Positions 54,901 to 64,000 of a stretch of 64,000 bases of DNA are shown piece by piece (the first letter of the stretch is position 1; each line of letters starts with the position of its first letter). Source of the stretch: Strigamia acuminata (Eukaryota > Arthropoda > Chilopoda > Geophilomorpha > Linotaeniidae); NCBI GenBank assembly GCA_949358305.1, contig OX442315.1, positions 8,768,427-8,832,426 of the forward strand, given 5' to 3'. The notes beneath the pieces were generated by a model that did not search any database, had not been told where the DNA came from, and saw nothing but the letters and a program-made list of their open reading frames with translations. Position numbers and translations under genes: made by a program.

Positions 54901-56150
54901 GATCGAAGACCGAAATTGAAGGCGCTCAGATTGGACCATTTGGACCATTCGACTGCCTCAGTGTGGATTTGTCTGGTCCCAAACCAAGAACCAGAAAAAA
55001 CAATACCCACATTTGCGTCATCGTAGATGTCGCTACACATTGGCCCGAATTATTTCCAATGTGTAATCCAACGGCAATAAAAGTTGCCAACACAATTTAT
55101 CACTTATCAATGACTTTCGGATTTCCGAGACAAATCATAAGTGATAATGGACCTCAATTTCGATCACAGGTCTATAAAGAATTTTGCAAAAAATTCGACA
55201 TGTCGCGAACACCGACATCGATTTATCATCCACAAAGCAATCCTGTGGAGAGAACCAATCGAGATATTAAATATTTAGTTTCGATTTATTTAGATATTCA
55301 TGACCAATGGGATGAGTATCTACGCGAATTTGCATTCAGTTTGAGAACAACTGTAACAAGAGGCAGAGATTATTCTCCTGCTTTCTTAAATTTTTTCCGA
55401 GAATTAAGAATTCCTTGGGATCCAAGAATTCCGGAAGGAATTTTAGTCATTGACCCAAAAAATCCGCATTTATATGTTCAGAAATTAGAAGCAATAATTG
55501 CAGAGACGTATCAGCATATGATGTCTCACGTCTTAGATTTGAGACGTCGTGTCGAAGCTGAAAAATCAGATAAGAAATTCGACAACTTCAGACAAAATGA
55601 TTTAGTCTGGCGAGAGTCTCATATTCTCTCAAATGCCGCTAAAGGAATAGCAGCAGGCATTTCACCAAAAAGGAATGGGCCTTATGTAATTGTCAAAAGG
55701 TTACAAGGAGGCGCCTTTCAACTTCGACGGCTGAGTGATAATAAAATTTATCCAGCTGTTCACGGCACTGAATTAATGCCGTACTTTCCCGTTTTCAACC
55801 AAGAAATTTGGCTGGAAGGGGAGGAAGTGGGTCAAAAAACAAAAAATATTGTTAACACCTTGGATGATGCTAAATTATCCAAAATTCCTGTCGAAAACAC
55901 GGAATCGAGTGAAAAATCGAAACTCAAAAATAACGAAGTCGATGAAATAAACAAGCGACTTGAAAATGTTTCTCTTGATGAAAATCTAGAAAATGAAATG
56001 TTTTTAGAAAAAGGAAAAATTTCAAACAATGAAGTAAATAACTCATCTGACATTGGAGACGATGCTGATGACAATCTAAACAAGTTGGATTGTACTTCGC
56101 GAAAGTCAAAGTACAACTTGAGATCTCGCGTTCCGCGAGTCAAGACATAG
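51882..56150 (+). CDS. pol: Pol polyprotein, copy 2 (read by -1 frameshift from gag)
   Basis: The frame opens at 51882 after a TGA at 51879 and runs to the stop at 56150. Position 51924 is a GTG, not an ATG, so frameshifting from gag is the likely entry. Protease DSGA is at 52359-52370, reverse-transcriptase YLDD at 53394-53405, and RNase H TDAS near 53838. The integrase zinc region is about 54756-54890, and the integrase catalytic D, D, E codons are at 54966, 55143 and 55248. A GPY-like module follows near 55677. By eye about 22 residues differ from copy 1, mostly in the non-enzymatic ends. All catalytic residues checked are present, so the copy may be competent. Confidence 0.93.
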   Translation, partial: HVSKKLVDADPSGLVDAASPPKSESENENLKIMEDVGEVIDELIRQIELKEKESLDVKKEIVGETPTEEDTSNIKDKVEIKDDRPSSVPETPGIEECIKLFAATTLDTNELLDELPLEPPITVHHKLRKFECKVAGLPNSQDLPTLKLETLKGVITGMLDSGANKSFLATSVINQLGLEKYLRPIGPGVRVTTASEEVTPDGTIHLSFRWTHGTLRHPFIVIPNKYPMVLLGCDFMNKLKIQPNPQTMSWNFTQPVDADLPYIPQALLDRYLEKIEEPDSSFMTFAKAYAASVTQGKIDEENFIQKLVEEANLNLEQSKLLEKMLSKHKRIISKDPGKTHLVKHKIELDTEKPIRVPFKSINPQKRKIIRQLCQDMIDKGVVVKAEGDYGMRPVLVMRPGNDPRLCIDFRPINTHTKYNPPQMPTIEEILREIGEFEWVSTIDLTKGYWQIELRPEDREKTAFWSPMGRLMFLVMPFGLVNAPTTFQELMEKVLGDVYRKFAWAYLDDIIVVSKSFEEHIKHLDIVFKKLAEANLHAHPGKTHLCRKELIFLGYKVGVEGLAVDPKKVAAITQFPAPTNLKELQRFLGMVNFFHRLIKNLATVAEPLRPLLKKDAEFDWELHHQAAFDAIKDLLTNAETMKMPDLYMPFIVHTDASRQGLGAALTQKKNVDGQEVEMPCVYASRSLQPAEKNYTVTELECLAVVWGLRKFRPYLEYTTFTVQTDHQALKWLMSLSDPSGRLARWQMELMAYSFEIQYVKGPLNVIADALSRAPVSAPDEPEDDGDNDDLLSYCPSPCRSWQMGKLNELPKSIIVNEDDQALINFCINMHDPSGTPDVELRAMMAKKFELPTTNVLIKAFAAKIAKQLECDPPTRDDIIAAQKADKFCQHIRNYLLNKQYPSYIVTRLQRRNFERHASTYLIEEDMLLHYHPTSTDELGEDGRALKVVVPRKLIYKIIWLMHGHPLSGHPGIARTMYRTRRVYTWKGMKRDITRFIQHCQGCQACKPRSKTEIEGAQIGPFGPFDCLSVDLSGPKPRTRKNNTHICVIVDVATHWPELFPMCNPTAIKVANTIYHLSMTFGFPRQIISDNGPQFRSQVYKEFCKKFDMSRTPTSIYHPQSNPVERTNRDIKYLVSIYLDIHDQWDEYLREFAFSLRTTVTRGRDYSPAFLNFFRELRIPWDPRIPEGILVIDPKNPHLYVQKLEAIIAETYQHMMSHVLDLRRRVEAEKSDKKFDNFRQNDLVWRESHILSNAAKGIAAGISPKRNGPYVIVKRLQGGAFQLRRLSDNKIYPAVHGTELMPYFPVFNQEIWLEGEEVGQKTKNIVNTLDDAKLSKIPVENTESSEKSKLKNNEVDEINKRLENVSLDENLENEMFLEKGKISNNEVNNSSDIGDDADDNLNKLDCTSRKSKYNLRSRVPRVKT
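51891..51937 (+). promoter_or_regulatory. -1 ribosomal frameshift signal, copy 2
   Basis: Heptamer A-AAA-AAC at 51891-51897, in the gag phase required for -1 slippage and one codon before the stop. The spacer TTGTA is followed by stem GACGCAG (51903-51909) with CTGCGTC (51931-51937), and an inner TCCA/TGGA pair (51911-51914 and 51925-51928). The gag stop codon lies at the foot of the stem. Confidence 0.85.
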
Positions 56151-56492
56151 CGTTGACTTTCACCTTTTGGGTTTACCCAAAAGATCCGAGAGAGCAATCT
56201 CGTGACGTCATTCGTAGTTCACACTCGAACGACAACGTTCACAATGCGTTATAATTTGTGACGTCATTCGGTGTCACCGAAACAAGTTCGTTTCTCCAAT
56301 CAACGAACTTAGCCACTTTCTCAGTAGTTTCCAAAGTGGATGCGTCGAGTGCGTTATAACACGACAGTTTTTTGCGAACCTACGAACTGTAAGTAGTTTT
56401 TCTGATAGAAAAATTCGATAAATATATTTAATATACTTTATTAATTCTTTCTAGCCGAAAGAATTTCTTTTTCGACGCGAAAAAGAAAACGA

Positions 56493-59140
56493 ATGGCAGA
56501 CGACGAAGTAAACCTCCATGCGGATGAAGAAACTCCGATGGAAGGTGCCGGTAACGATGGCCAATTATCGTTACAAGAGAGGGTAAATTACTAAAATAAT
56601 TTTCACTTGGTGTTTCAGTCAGAAAAATTGAGAAAATTCACTTTTCCTGACTTCAAACACAAGCCGCTAAAAAATAAAAATGGCGGCTATAAAAGTCACG
56701 TGCTTCAAGCATGTGCGAAGGGAGTTGCCATGACAACCAACATCCCTTAGTGGCTCACGGCCACAAGCGCTAAGCTTAAAAAATATTTCAAATAAGAAAT
56801 TATTTGTTTATTTTTAAATAAACTAATTTATTTATTTTTCTTCAAATATAGATCGAGAGGGATCGAGAAACGCCATTCGCGCTTCCCGATCACGTGCCGA
56901 CTCAGCACCCGCTGATTTTTCGGGCGGCGTTGCCCGAAAAAATCAGAAGACTGAAGACGGCAAACAACACGTGGTGGAAGTTGCGCCACGACTTCAGCAG
57001 ATCGGCGCTGCAAGGATTTGGTGCAAAAGGCCGATTCATCGAGCGCCTTCACGTCAACGGAGTCGACGAAATCGAGTGGACGCTCGACGAGAGCCCCCCA
57101 GGACCACTAGCTGCCGAGTTGCTGCACAACCAATGGCCAGTGACGCCTCGAGAGCGTCACGAGCGCAGAAGAGTGCTCAGGAGCACCGGAATTAATTACG
57201 GTGCTCTCCACCAAGTGAGGAAAAACCTCAAGACGACGCAGCGAGAAGTCGTGCAACGGTACCGCAAGTCCGTTCGTGACGGGAACCCGCAATTTCCCGC
57301 CACACAAACCGAGCTCCACCAGTTGGCGCTCGCCGGGTGCTTCAACGATTTTCCGGGATTCTTCCCGTCGAAAGCACTCCGAGCCGCCGCAGCGCAGCTT
57401 CGCGTCGACGAAAATCGACAACTGGCTCGAGAACACGAGGCAGAAGAGCAAGCGCGATGCGCTCTCCCCTTCTATCGAGAAGATGAAATTCCGGCCCCAG
57501 CGGCCATCAATCCTCCGCCGCAAGACGAGGATTTGAGGGTGGGAAGACTCCCTCCGCCGGATCAAGCAACACGCCCGATGTTTCGAGAATCCAGCCGCGA
57601 TCGAGAGGAGCGACAGAGGCGATCGCGCCCATATTCGACTGAAGCACCGCCACCGCGCCCGCAGTCGCGACGAGGACGGACACCAGAAACGTTTGGCTCG
57701 TCGTCCTCGCTGAGCTTCGAATCGGACTCCACAATCCAGTCCGCCCGAAGTAGCCGAACCGCTTCCACGTTCAAAGTGGACAACCCGGCTACTCCATACG
57801 CCATGAGACGTGTCGTCGGTGATATCTCTCCCGACTGTAGCGTGCCAGTACCTGGACACGCTAGCCGCTTGCCCGAACATGGATATGTTTCCCGCTTGCC
57901 GGCTGGAGTTAGCAACCTGCAACTCCGGCCATTTTTTAGTGAGTCATTCGGACCACAATGGACCTGCTACGAGCAGCAACCCATTAGAGCGCAGCAGGAA
58001 GTGCTCCAGAAGCTGGACGTATACCAAAGCGCCCAGATCGCCGAGTCGCAGAAGGACTGGCAGAGACTAGCTGAAAGGCTAGAACTCTCCGACATCAATA
58101 CCATTGATGATCCCCGCGTGATGGATTTTCAGCGTCAGCTCATTCCGGGGATGACTAGGGTGTTGTACCCTGGTGTTCTTCCTTCGCCAGGACAGGCATT
58201 AGCGGCCATTACGTACCTTTGGACCGCGCCGATGGGCCTGTCGGAGAAGAAAGTCGAGCTGTGGTACCACCTCCGGCTCGACCCGCCTACGATCTTAGCC
58301 GAGCTCATTAAGCAAGTCGTAGCAAACGGCGAGACCGAAGAAGAGGCCGCCGTTCGGTTACGAACCGAGTGGTCCTTTGCGAAGGCCACAGCGCAAATGG
58401 CCGGAAGAACAACGCTTCCAGTTACGAGCGCCACAGCAGCCGCGTCGCTAGCTGTTTTCCAGTCGGCTCAAGAGGGCGCTGGATGTTCGTTTTGGCCGGA
58501 GAACGCCGGAAGTTCTCAAACTCCAGCCGGAGTTCAACGGGTAGTCGAACCCCGTAAGCTCACCGGAGTTGGTCGAGCGCAGGGACGAGGCGTCACACCC
58601 TCGTCAACCTCCGCACCCGCGTTGGTTTTCTTGGGCTCGCCGAGCCATTTCGACAATGCCACGACGGAAGACTCACGTCCACCGCCGCCGCCGCCGCCAG
58701 CCAAGCCGGAGACGAAAGTCAAGCCGCTGAAGAAAGAGTCGGCTTTCAAGACCCTGATGCGCCTGTATCCGCACTTCTATTTGACGCCGGATACGCGAAC
58801 ACTGCTAAGCAACAACCACAAGTTGTCGAGGCAGGTGTTTATGTGGCTCGAAGACCACATTCGGGTGTTAAGCCCACCATCGGTGCTCCACGACCGACTC
58901 CTGAGAGCACGATTGGCGCCAGAGGATCCGATAGAGTTTGCGGCGCTAGGATTTTTCAACCGAGCAAACTCGGCAAGAATCATCCAGGTTTGGCTTCATG
59001 TCAACCCTGGAATGGTCTCCGGACCAAACGCAGGTCGCGACCTGTGTACGGTTAACGAGCGGTCAAATCCGAGGGACGACGCCACGGACATGATGCGCCC
59101 GTTGACGCCTGAGCGAACTCAGGGCATGGACGAATCGTAA
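56493..59140 (+). CDS. Retrotransposon ORF3, spliced, function unknown (copy 2)
   Basis: Exon 1 is 56493-56582 (ATG, 30 codons, acidic). The intron is 56583-56851. Exon 2 is 56852-59140, and the product is about 792 residues. Exon 2 is open exactly from the acceptor: the codon before it is the TAG of the acceptor itself. Regions: basic/aromatic N-terminus (NTWWKLRHDFSRSALQGFG), Arg/Ser-rich and Pro-rich disordered parts (TPETFGSSSSLSFESDS; a proline run near 58680), a structured block around TRVLYPGVLPSPGQALAA, and a C-terminal block (FMWLEDHIRVLSPPSVLHD). No transmembrane helix, signal peptide, zinc finger or enzyme motif is seen. By eye about 40 residues differ from copy 1, more than in gag or pol. 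It occupies the env position but does not look like an envelope. Confidence 0.75.
56583..56851 (+). other. Intron in retrotransposon ORF3, copy 2 (269 bp)
   Basis: Donor AGG|GTAAATT and acceptor ATATAG|ATCGAG, phase 0. Stops occur in all relevant frames. TATAAAAG (about 56687) next to CACGTG lies within and is conserved in copy 1. Confidence 0.75.
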
Positions 59141-59183
59141 ATCGGATTCGTTCATTTTTCTCCATGTAAGATTCGTCTTAAAT

Positions 59184-59190
59184 GGGGGGA
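59184..59190 (+). other. Polypurine tract, copy 2
   Basis: GGGGGGA, followed by an extra TG and then the 3' LTR. In copy 1 the tract abuts the LTR directly. Confidence 0.75.
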
Positions 59191-59192
59191 TG

Positions 59193-60182
59193 TGTGGTGA
59201 TCTCAAAATATTCACCAACTTAGAAGATAAAATTAATTGTCTTCTAATTAATTTGACTGTGGCACACGCCAAGTCAGATCATGTGACCGAGGGGAGAAAT
59301 CCTCTCTAGGCACATATCACCCCAGGTTGTCCGGGGTGAAAACGGTTATTAGCCATTATGGTGCAATATGGTGTAATAACCACTAGTTGCACCCATTTGA
59401 GCTAAGTGCGCAGGTTTTCTGCGCAATATTGAAGCGTGCTGGGCTCACGCCTTGGCTCAAATCGGGACTCTGAAAAATAACACACAACCACAAACATCAC
59501 TGCTTTTGCTCCTGAAAGAAAAGTATTGATAGTGGACTCGTGTTCTTCAGTTTCACCTGCTATCTTTGTGCAACAAACGCACAAAGCCAGCAATTCAGCT
59601 TGAATTAGCCGTCGCTAATTCCAGCTATCGTAACGAGAAGTTTCCCGTGTCGCGTGAACCATCGCCGTCGCAGTAGCGCGAACTGCTGCCACCGCCATCG
59701 GACGTGAACGGACGCCTGCCCGAACGTGAACCACCGCCCCGTGCCGTCGTACTTCGTGTGGAAGACTCACCGTGAACCATCATCCGAGGATCATCGTACG
59801 TGTGAGGGAAGACGAGGAAAATAGCGGAAGCCATTTTCCTAACAACTTTGGTTGTCAAGCGCATTCGCCGCGCTTTGTAGCTTGCAACAGTCGTTGCAAG
59901 CCCTCCATTGTTTTCCCGCTCATTCTCGCGACTTGTCGCATCTGTGATATTATTATTTTAATTAATAAATATATAATTCATAATAATACTAGTCATTGTA
60001 ATTTATAACGAATAAAACCTTTTGTGTGATTTTTATCATAAAATTGTGTCTTTATTTTCCTACTTAATAAACTTAACCCTAGACAAGTTTAAGGCCGCTG
60101 ATTGTAAGTCTATTTTAGCATTCACCTGCGGTTTCGTGCTTATTTATTAGAAATAAGTGCGATAATAACCCGGATCGCAGCA
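59193..60182 (+). repeat. 3' LTR, copy 2 (990 bp)
   Basis: Same bounds as the 5' LTR, with two visible substitutions. It is followed by the target duplication GAAT. Confidence 0.92.
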
Positions 60183-60393
60183 GAATGTATTTCAAAATCT
60201 CAAGTTCTTGAAACTGCGTGCGTGTCATTCGATTAATTTGAGTTCCATTTTAAAATTATTGAAAATGCGAAATCCGTTGAGGAAGTTGATCCTGCAAGCA
60301 TGTGGAAATATTAATATACCTGTTTATGAAAAAATTAAAAGTTACGTTGAATGCAACAACTTGGATTTACAGGTTAGCCATTTCCCCGTGTGA

Positions 60394-62464
60394 TTGTAGT
60401 GTCGAAAATGCTGTCAACTTTGAATGGTTGATCCATCAACTTCGCTGCAACACAATATACGAAACATTATTCATAATTATATTACAAGTTTTTATCAATC
60501 AAATGCAAAATCCATCTAAAGATGGCAAATCCTAACTTTCCAAAATAAAATGCAGCAAAGAAAAAGAATGATTATAATGTAGTGTAAAAAATGAAATAAA
60601 ATGGATGCTGAGTGACTGAAGACGTGTTTTCATTGATATTTTGAATTACATAATTTTCAAGTACTTTTGAAATACCGTATTTCTACAAATTAAAGTTTAT
60701 CACCAAATCCAATGAAAAACTGAGATTTGTCGCAACAAATAACATTTTTCCATTGGTTTAAAGTCCATTTTTAATGAATTTTGCACTGTTCAAGTCTTTG
60801 CTTCCTCATTCTAGTTCTGAGGTAAGATATTACAAAAATTATCTCTTGCTGAAACGTTTTGAGAAAAAAGGTTTAAAATTTTTCAAAACTTTTCAGAGAG
60901 ATAATTTTTTAAAAACAGTTGTAGACTAATTGTATGGTGCTCTACAACTTTCTAATTCCCTTTTTCTCTTTATCTGTCACGGTTCTCAAGTTACAATATG
61001 GATGACCTTGAAGATGACCTCTGAGGTCAAGTTGGATGTCATAAATACTACCCTGACAATCATTTTGCTGAATCAACATCTAAAACAGTTTGGGAATTAT
61101 TTACTGTTAACCAGATTTTTTGTCCACCCTGTATACTCTTGCTTAAATTAAGGGATTTGACCAGTTATCCAATAGGAACAGGGGTCCAGGAATCCCTCCA
61201 ATCCTGTGAAACAGGAAGTGAATACCGAGGAACATATCTTGAATTATGCTAATCTGAGATGTGAGACAGGAAGTGGATACCCAGGACCGGAAGAGGATAC
61301 CCAGGACACATTCCAAGACAAGAATTAATGTTTTATTCCGATTCGTTACATTTTCAGGAATAACTTATCACCAATTCTTCTCCTGATTACTTCAGAAATC
61401 ACTTGTGGATGTTCAAAGTATTTACTTGCACCCTCTGTGGGCAAAACCATAGAAGTATCGAGTAATTTATTGTTCAGAATTATTTTGAGCTCAATTGTTT
61501 ATGGTCAGTCGATTACATTTCATGTTTTTTATTACTATATACAATTCAATAATTACTCCCTTTGTCGATTCCCAATTACATGTCAATTTCTAGCGCTGCT
61601 GCTACACCGCGCCACCTGTGCTAAACTATGAATAAAACCACTTATGCAAATAAGCTGTAACAGATTGCATCGTTCGTAACTGCATCCCTTACATCTGCTA
61701 CAATCAACAACCGAAACACACCAGATATTAGTAGAATTGTATATATCTTCAGCCATTTTCAAGAAAAAAGGTATGTCCACACTTTTGACTCACCCCGTAT
61801 AAGTGTGTGTTTTAATCAGATGTTTGTCAGCATACGTGTCACAGACCCAAATAAGTTTGTTAAATTTTAATTCCATCTTATTCTTAACTACGCAAATTAC
61901 CAAAATAGTTTGGAGTTTGTAGGTTGTTATTGTTATTGCTTTATTTCCTTATTCTTTTTAAAGAAAATTGAAAATTACTCTATTTCTATTAAGAATAAAG
62001 TTTAGCAATTAATAAATTAAATAACTCATTTCTAAATGGGACATTGTTGTTATTTACAGAAATAATTGATTAAATTCATCTGTTGTTAAATTTGCATCTT
62101 TAACTTATATTATATAATAAATAATAAACAGCAATTGTGATATTTCTGAAGTCCTTGAAATACAATACAACAATAGCACACGTCATATAAAAATTTCAGC
62201 ACATGAAGAACAACTGCTGAAATATTTATGTGCATTTATGGCATTGTTGCATTGTAGTTACAAAACAAATCTGAAAAAACGCATTTGTTTTCCAACTCAA
62301 TTTTCTCGACACTTCTATTTATTCAAATACTTGCGTCCTCTAAATTGAAACAGTTGCTGGTTGAATAGCTCATCAGTCACCAATCAAGTAAGCAAACAAA
62401 CTAGTCAGCAATAGCAATCATTTTAAATTATAATTTAAAAAATAATTATTGTTTAAACATATTT
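60394..62464. other. Non-coding DNA, no gene recognised
   Basis: AT-rich sequence. Short tracts such as CCACCCTGTAT (about 61126) and CACCCCGTATAAGTG (about 61790) resemble ends of dispersed repeats. GGAAGTGGATACCCAGGACC (about 61270) resembles part of the 23860 and 30470 blocks. Several short frames (60930, 61437) have no supporting feature. The stretch 62130-62395 is a diverged copy of 26680-26936, the upstream region of the lipocalin-like gene. Confidence 0.45.
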
Positions 62465-62640
62465 TTATAATAATTAAGGGACTTTTTATAAAAATTATTG
62501 CACTTTTTATAAAAATCATTGCACTTTTTATAAAAATCATTGCACTTTTTATAAAAATCATTGCACTTTTTAGAATAATCAACGCACTTAATAAAACAAT
62601 TATGACACATTTTAGAACAATTGTGGAACTTTTTAGTAAA
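62465..62640. repeat. Minisatellite, 21 bp unit
   Basis: About five good copies of GCACTTTTTATAAAAATCATT plus degenerate edges. The unit length divisible by three opens repetitive frames on both strands (IALFIKI on plus, SAMIFIK on minus), which I do not count as genes. Confidence 0.8.
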
Positions 62641-62885
62641 ATATCTGTGACCGTCTGCGGTCTGGCCACCTACGGTGACCTACGTTACTCCACACACTGC
62701 TCACTGGCCGCTGGTCATCCCCCCTTTCGGTGTAGACTGACCCAGTGGGGAAGGAGGGAGCTGAGTGGGGTGATGAGGAAAACCAGAGAGATAATAAACT
62801 TTCTTTGATAATGACAACAAATAAAAACACGATTGTTGCAATTTAAACGTTTCATTTTAATTTCAGAAATTTAGAATTATCAACA

Positions 62886-64000
62886 ATGGCCCTGCTTGCT
62901 TTTTTTGTGTTTCTTCTCACGTGTGCCATGTCAATTTTTGCTGGTCCACTTGACTTAACACCGTTTGCTAATTTTGCACCGGAAGTAAGAGACACTGAGG
63001 GTCATTGCAACATAATAGAAGCCATGCTACCTGTAACTGACAATTCCAAAGTAAATAAATAGAAATGCACAAATGCCTAACATCAATATAAAAATTTAAT
63101 TGATTTTTTTCCTTTATTTCCACTGGCAAGTATGAAGGTAGATGGTACGGAGCGTACATAGGATACACCAAAGAACAAACAAAGAGTGTGTCATGTTATA
63201 TTTGGGACAGTTTCTTCGATGAGATTGGTCAATTTCATAACTTTGTAAGCCTGAAGGAGAATGGGTAACTACAGTATACAGTATTTTATACCTTTACATT
63301 TTATTTTTTTCAATATTATCTTCTTAAGCCTACTCTTAGGCCTGTTTGCATGTCTCATGGCTTTGATTTAAACCAACTTATTAAATATATTGTATTTTTA
63401 AATTTATTTTCAGGGATTTTAAGGTTTTAAATGTTCTGGGAACGCCTTTGCTTGAAGAGAAGAGAGTGTACCAATATTATTTTGATGCATTTAACGTAAA
63501 AAGTTTCTGTAAGTAAAGATGGATTTGAAGTTAATATCGGTGTCATTTCTTAAACATTATTAAATACTATTTTAACAGTGGTAAACACTTATTTCTACGT
63601 CGATGACGAAATGATTATTTGGTTTCAAGAGGAATGCTTCTGGAACAAAAACATAAAGCGTCGTAAATATATAGATACTAAATATGGCAATCGGATTGTT
63701 GAAGTTTATTGTTATGATAAACTGCAGCTTATGGTTGAGGATAATTTTTTTTTTAAAACTGTGTATTTCCTTTACAGGGTTCATGGCGGTGGGTTTCCGC
63801 AATCTTGAAGATGTTAAGAAAAATGAGGTTAAAATCGAACTCATTTATAAGATGTTGGAAGCTAAGGGTGGACACTCTGAAAGAAACTTAATACGCCATG
63901 AGAACTGTGATTATCCTGCAATAATGCAAGATCCGTTTAAGGATAAAAAAGCCGCTAAACTTGCCAAAGAGAAAGAGGAAGATAAAGAGAAATGCAAAAA
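62886..64000 (+). CDS. Secreted lipocalin-like protein, uninterrupted paralogue (runs off window)
   Basis: Exons are 62886-63050, 63131-63264, 63414-63508 and from 63579, then a C-terminal exon from about 63779 that continues past the window end. Borders and phases 0, 2, 1 match the 26937 gene. Exon 1 encodes a signal peptide (MALLAFFVFLLTCAMSIFAG). Exon 2 encodes YEGRWYGAYIGYTKEQT with the GxW-like lipocalin signature, and exon 4 NTYFYVDDEMIIWFQEEC without the MITE. The C-terminal part reads FRNLEDVKKNEVKIELIYKM, then a Lys-rich tail. The border between exon 4 and the last exon is unclear: near a T-run at 63742 the frame shifts relative to the paralogue. The promoter region is shared with the truncated exon 1 copies. 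Confidence 0.55.

Larger units (their letters stand above)
47779..60182 (+). mobile_element. Ty3/gypsy-type LTR retrotransposon, copy 2, full length (12,404 bp)
   Basis: A complete plus-strand element with 990 bp LTRs that differ at only two positions that I can see (47943 or so, G against A at 59355; and near 48393, T against G). It has TG..CA ends and a GAAT duplication. The gene order is as in copy 1. Gag and pol have no length changes relative to copy 1, and ORF3 is two codons longer. The LTRs are strongly diverged from those of copy 1 in their second half. Confidence 0.92.
47330..60393 (+). pseudogene. Decayed LRR gene D, split by LTR retrotransposon (47330-47778 and 60187-60393)
   Basis: Starting at ACTAGTGTGACATGCGAGGG the sequence follows the LRR paralogues, but the N-terminal third is missing and internal deletions occur near 47375 and 47450. 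The frame is open again from about 47452 (VGLQRLTVLTLMCVKLVSL) to 47778. There the element 47779-60182 is inserted with the duplication GAAT (47775-47778 and 60183-60186). The C-terminal part resumes to the TGA at 60393 (INLSSILKLLKMRNPLRKL). It was already a pseudogene before the element arrived. Confidence 0.8.

Noticed and set aside
1-64000. tRNA, rRNA or other structural RNA genes
   Set aside because: I looked for tRNA-like box A/B pairs and rRNA motifs and found none that I could support; the tRNA-like match at the primer sites is only the 18 nt primer complement.

Overview
The window is nuclear DNA of an invertebrate animal, possibly an arthropod, although nothing in the sequence fixes the species. 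It is AT-rich. Its genes are split by introns, some very short (58 bp), with GT..AG borders and consistent phases. It is crowded with small inverted-repeat transposons and carries two full-length Ty3/gypsy-type LTR elements.

Region 1 (1-18.1 kb) is a tandemly duplicated DEG/ENaC (amiloride-sensitive) sodium-channel locus. The last four exons of one channel unit occupy 1-4216. Pieces of a decayed unit lie at about 5.9-6.25 kb. A chain of eleven phase-compatible exons runs from 6976 to 14376. In that chain one exon (11117-11915) carries the second membrane helix of one channel unit followed, without a stop, by the first membrane helix of the next unit. The chain therefore predicts a two-subunit concatenated channel. 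One in-frame TAG in the first half coincides exactly with a possible in-frame splice acceptor. The introns hold hAT-like, Tc1/mariner-like and other small elements, a 1.2 kb foldback built from two Tc1 3' ends, and minisatellites with units near 21 bp. A frameshifted RNA polymerase III RPC2-like exon fragment lies at 18.2 kb.

Region 2 (18.8-32.1 kb, continuing at 44.5-47.8 and 60.2-60.4 kb) is a cluster of leucine-rich-repeat genes of the cysteine-containing (FBXL/AMN1) type, interleaved with genes for a small secreted lipocalin-like protein. The cluster contains a palindrome with arms of about 3.76 kb (22380-26137 and 28207-31964) around a 2.07 kb spacer that holds a lipocalin-like gene. The spacer and its flank recur inverted at 44466-47287. 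One LRR gene is a chimera of two paralogues.

Region 3 consists of two LTR retrotransposons in opposite orientation: 32102-44465 on the minus strand and 47779-60182 on the plus strand. Each is inserted into an LRR coding sequence with a 4 bp target duplication. Each carries a proline-tRNA-type primer site, gag, pol reached through a textbook -1 frameshift signal, a polypurine tract, and an unusual third ORF of about 790 residues. The third ORF is readable only after removal of a 269 bp intron. Gag-pol is nearly identical in the two copies, whereas the LTRs are clearly diverged.

Region 4 (60.4-64 kb) is mostly non-coding DNA with a 21 bp minisatellite. It ends with another lipocalin-like gene that runs off the window.
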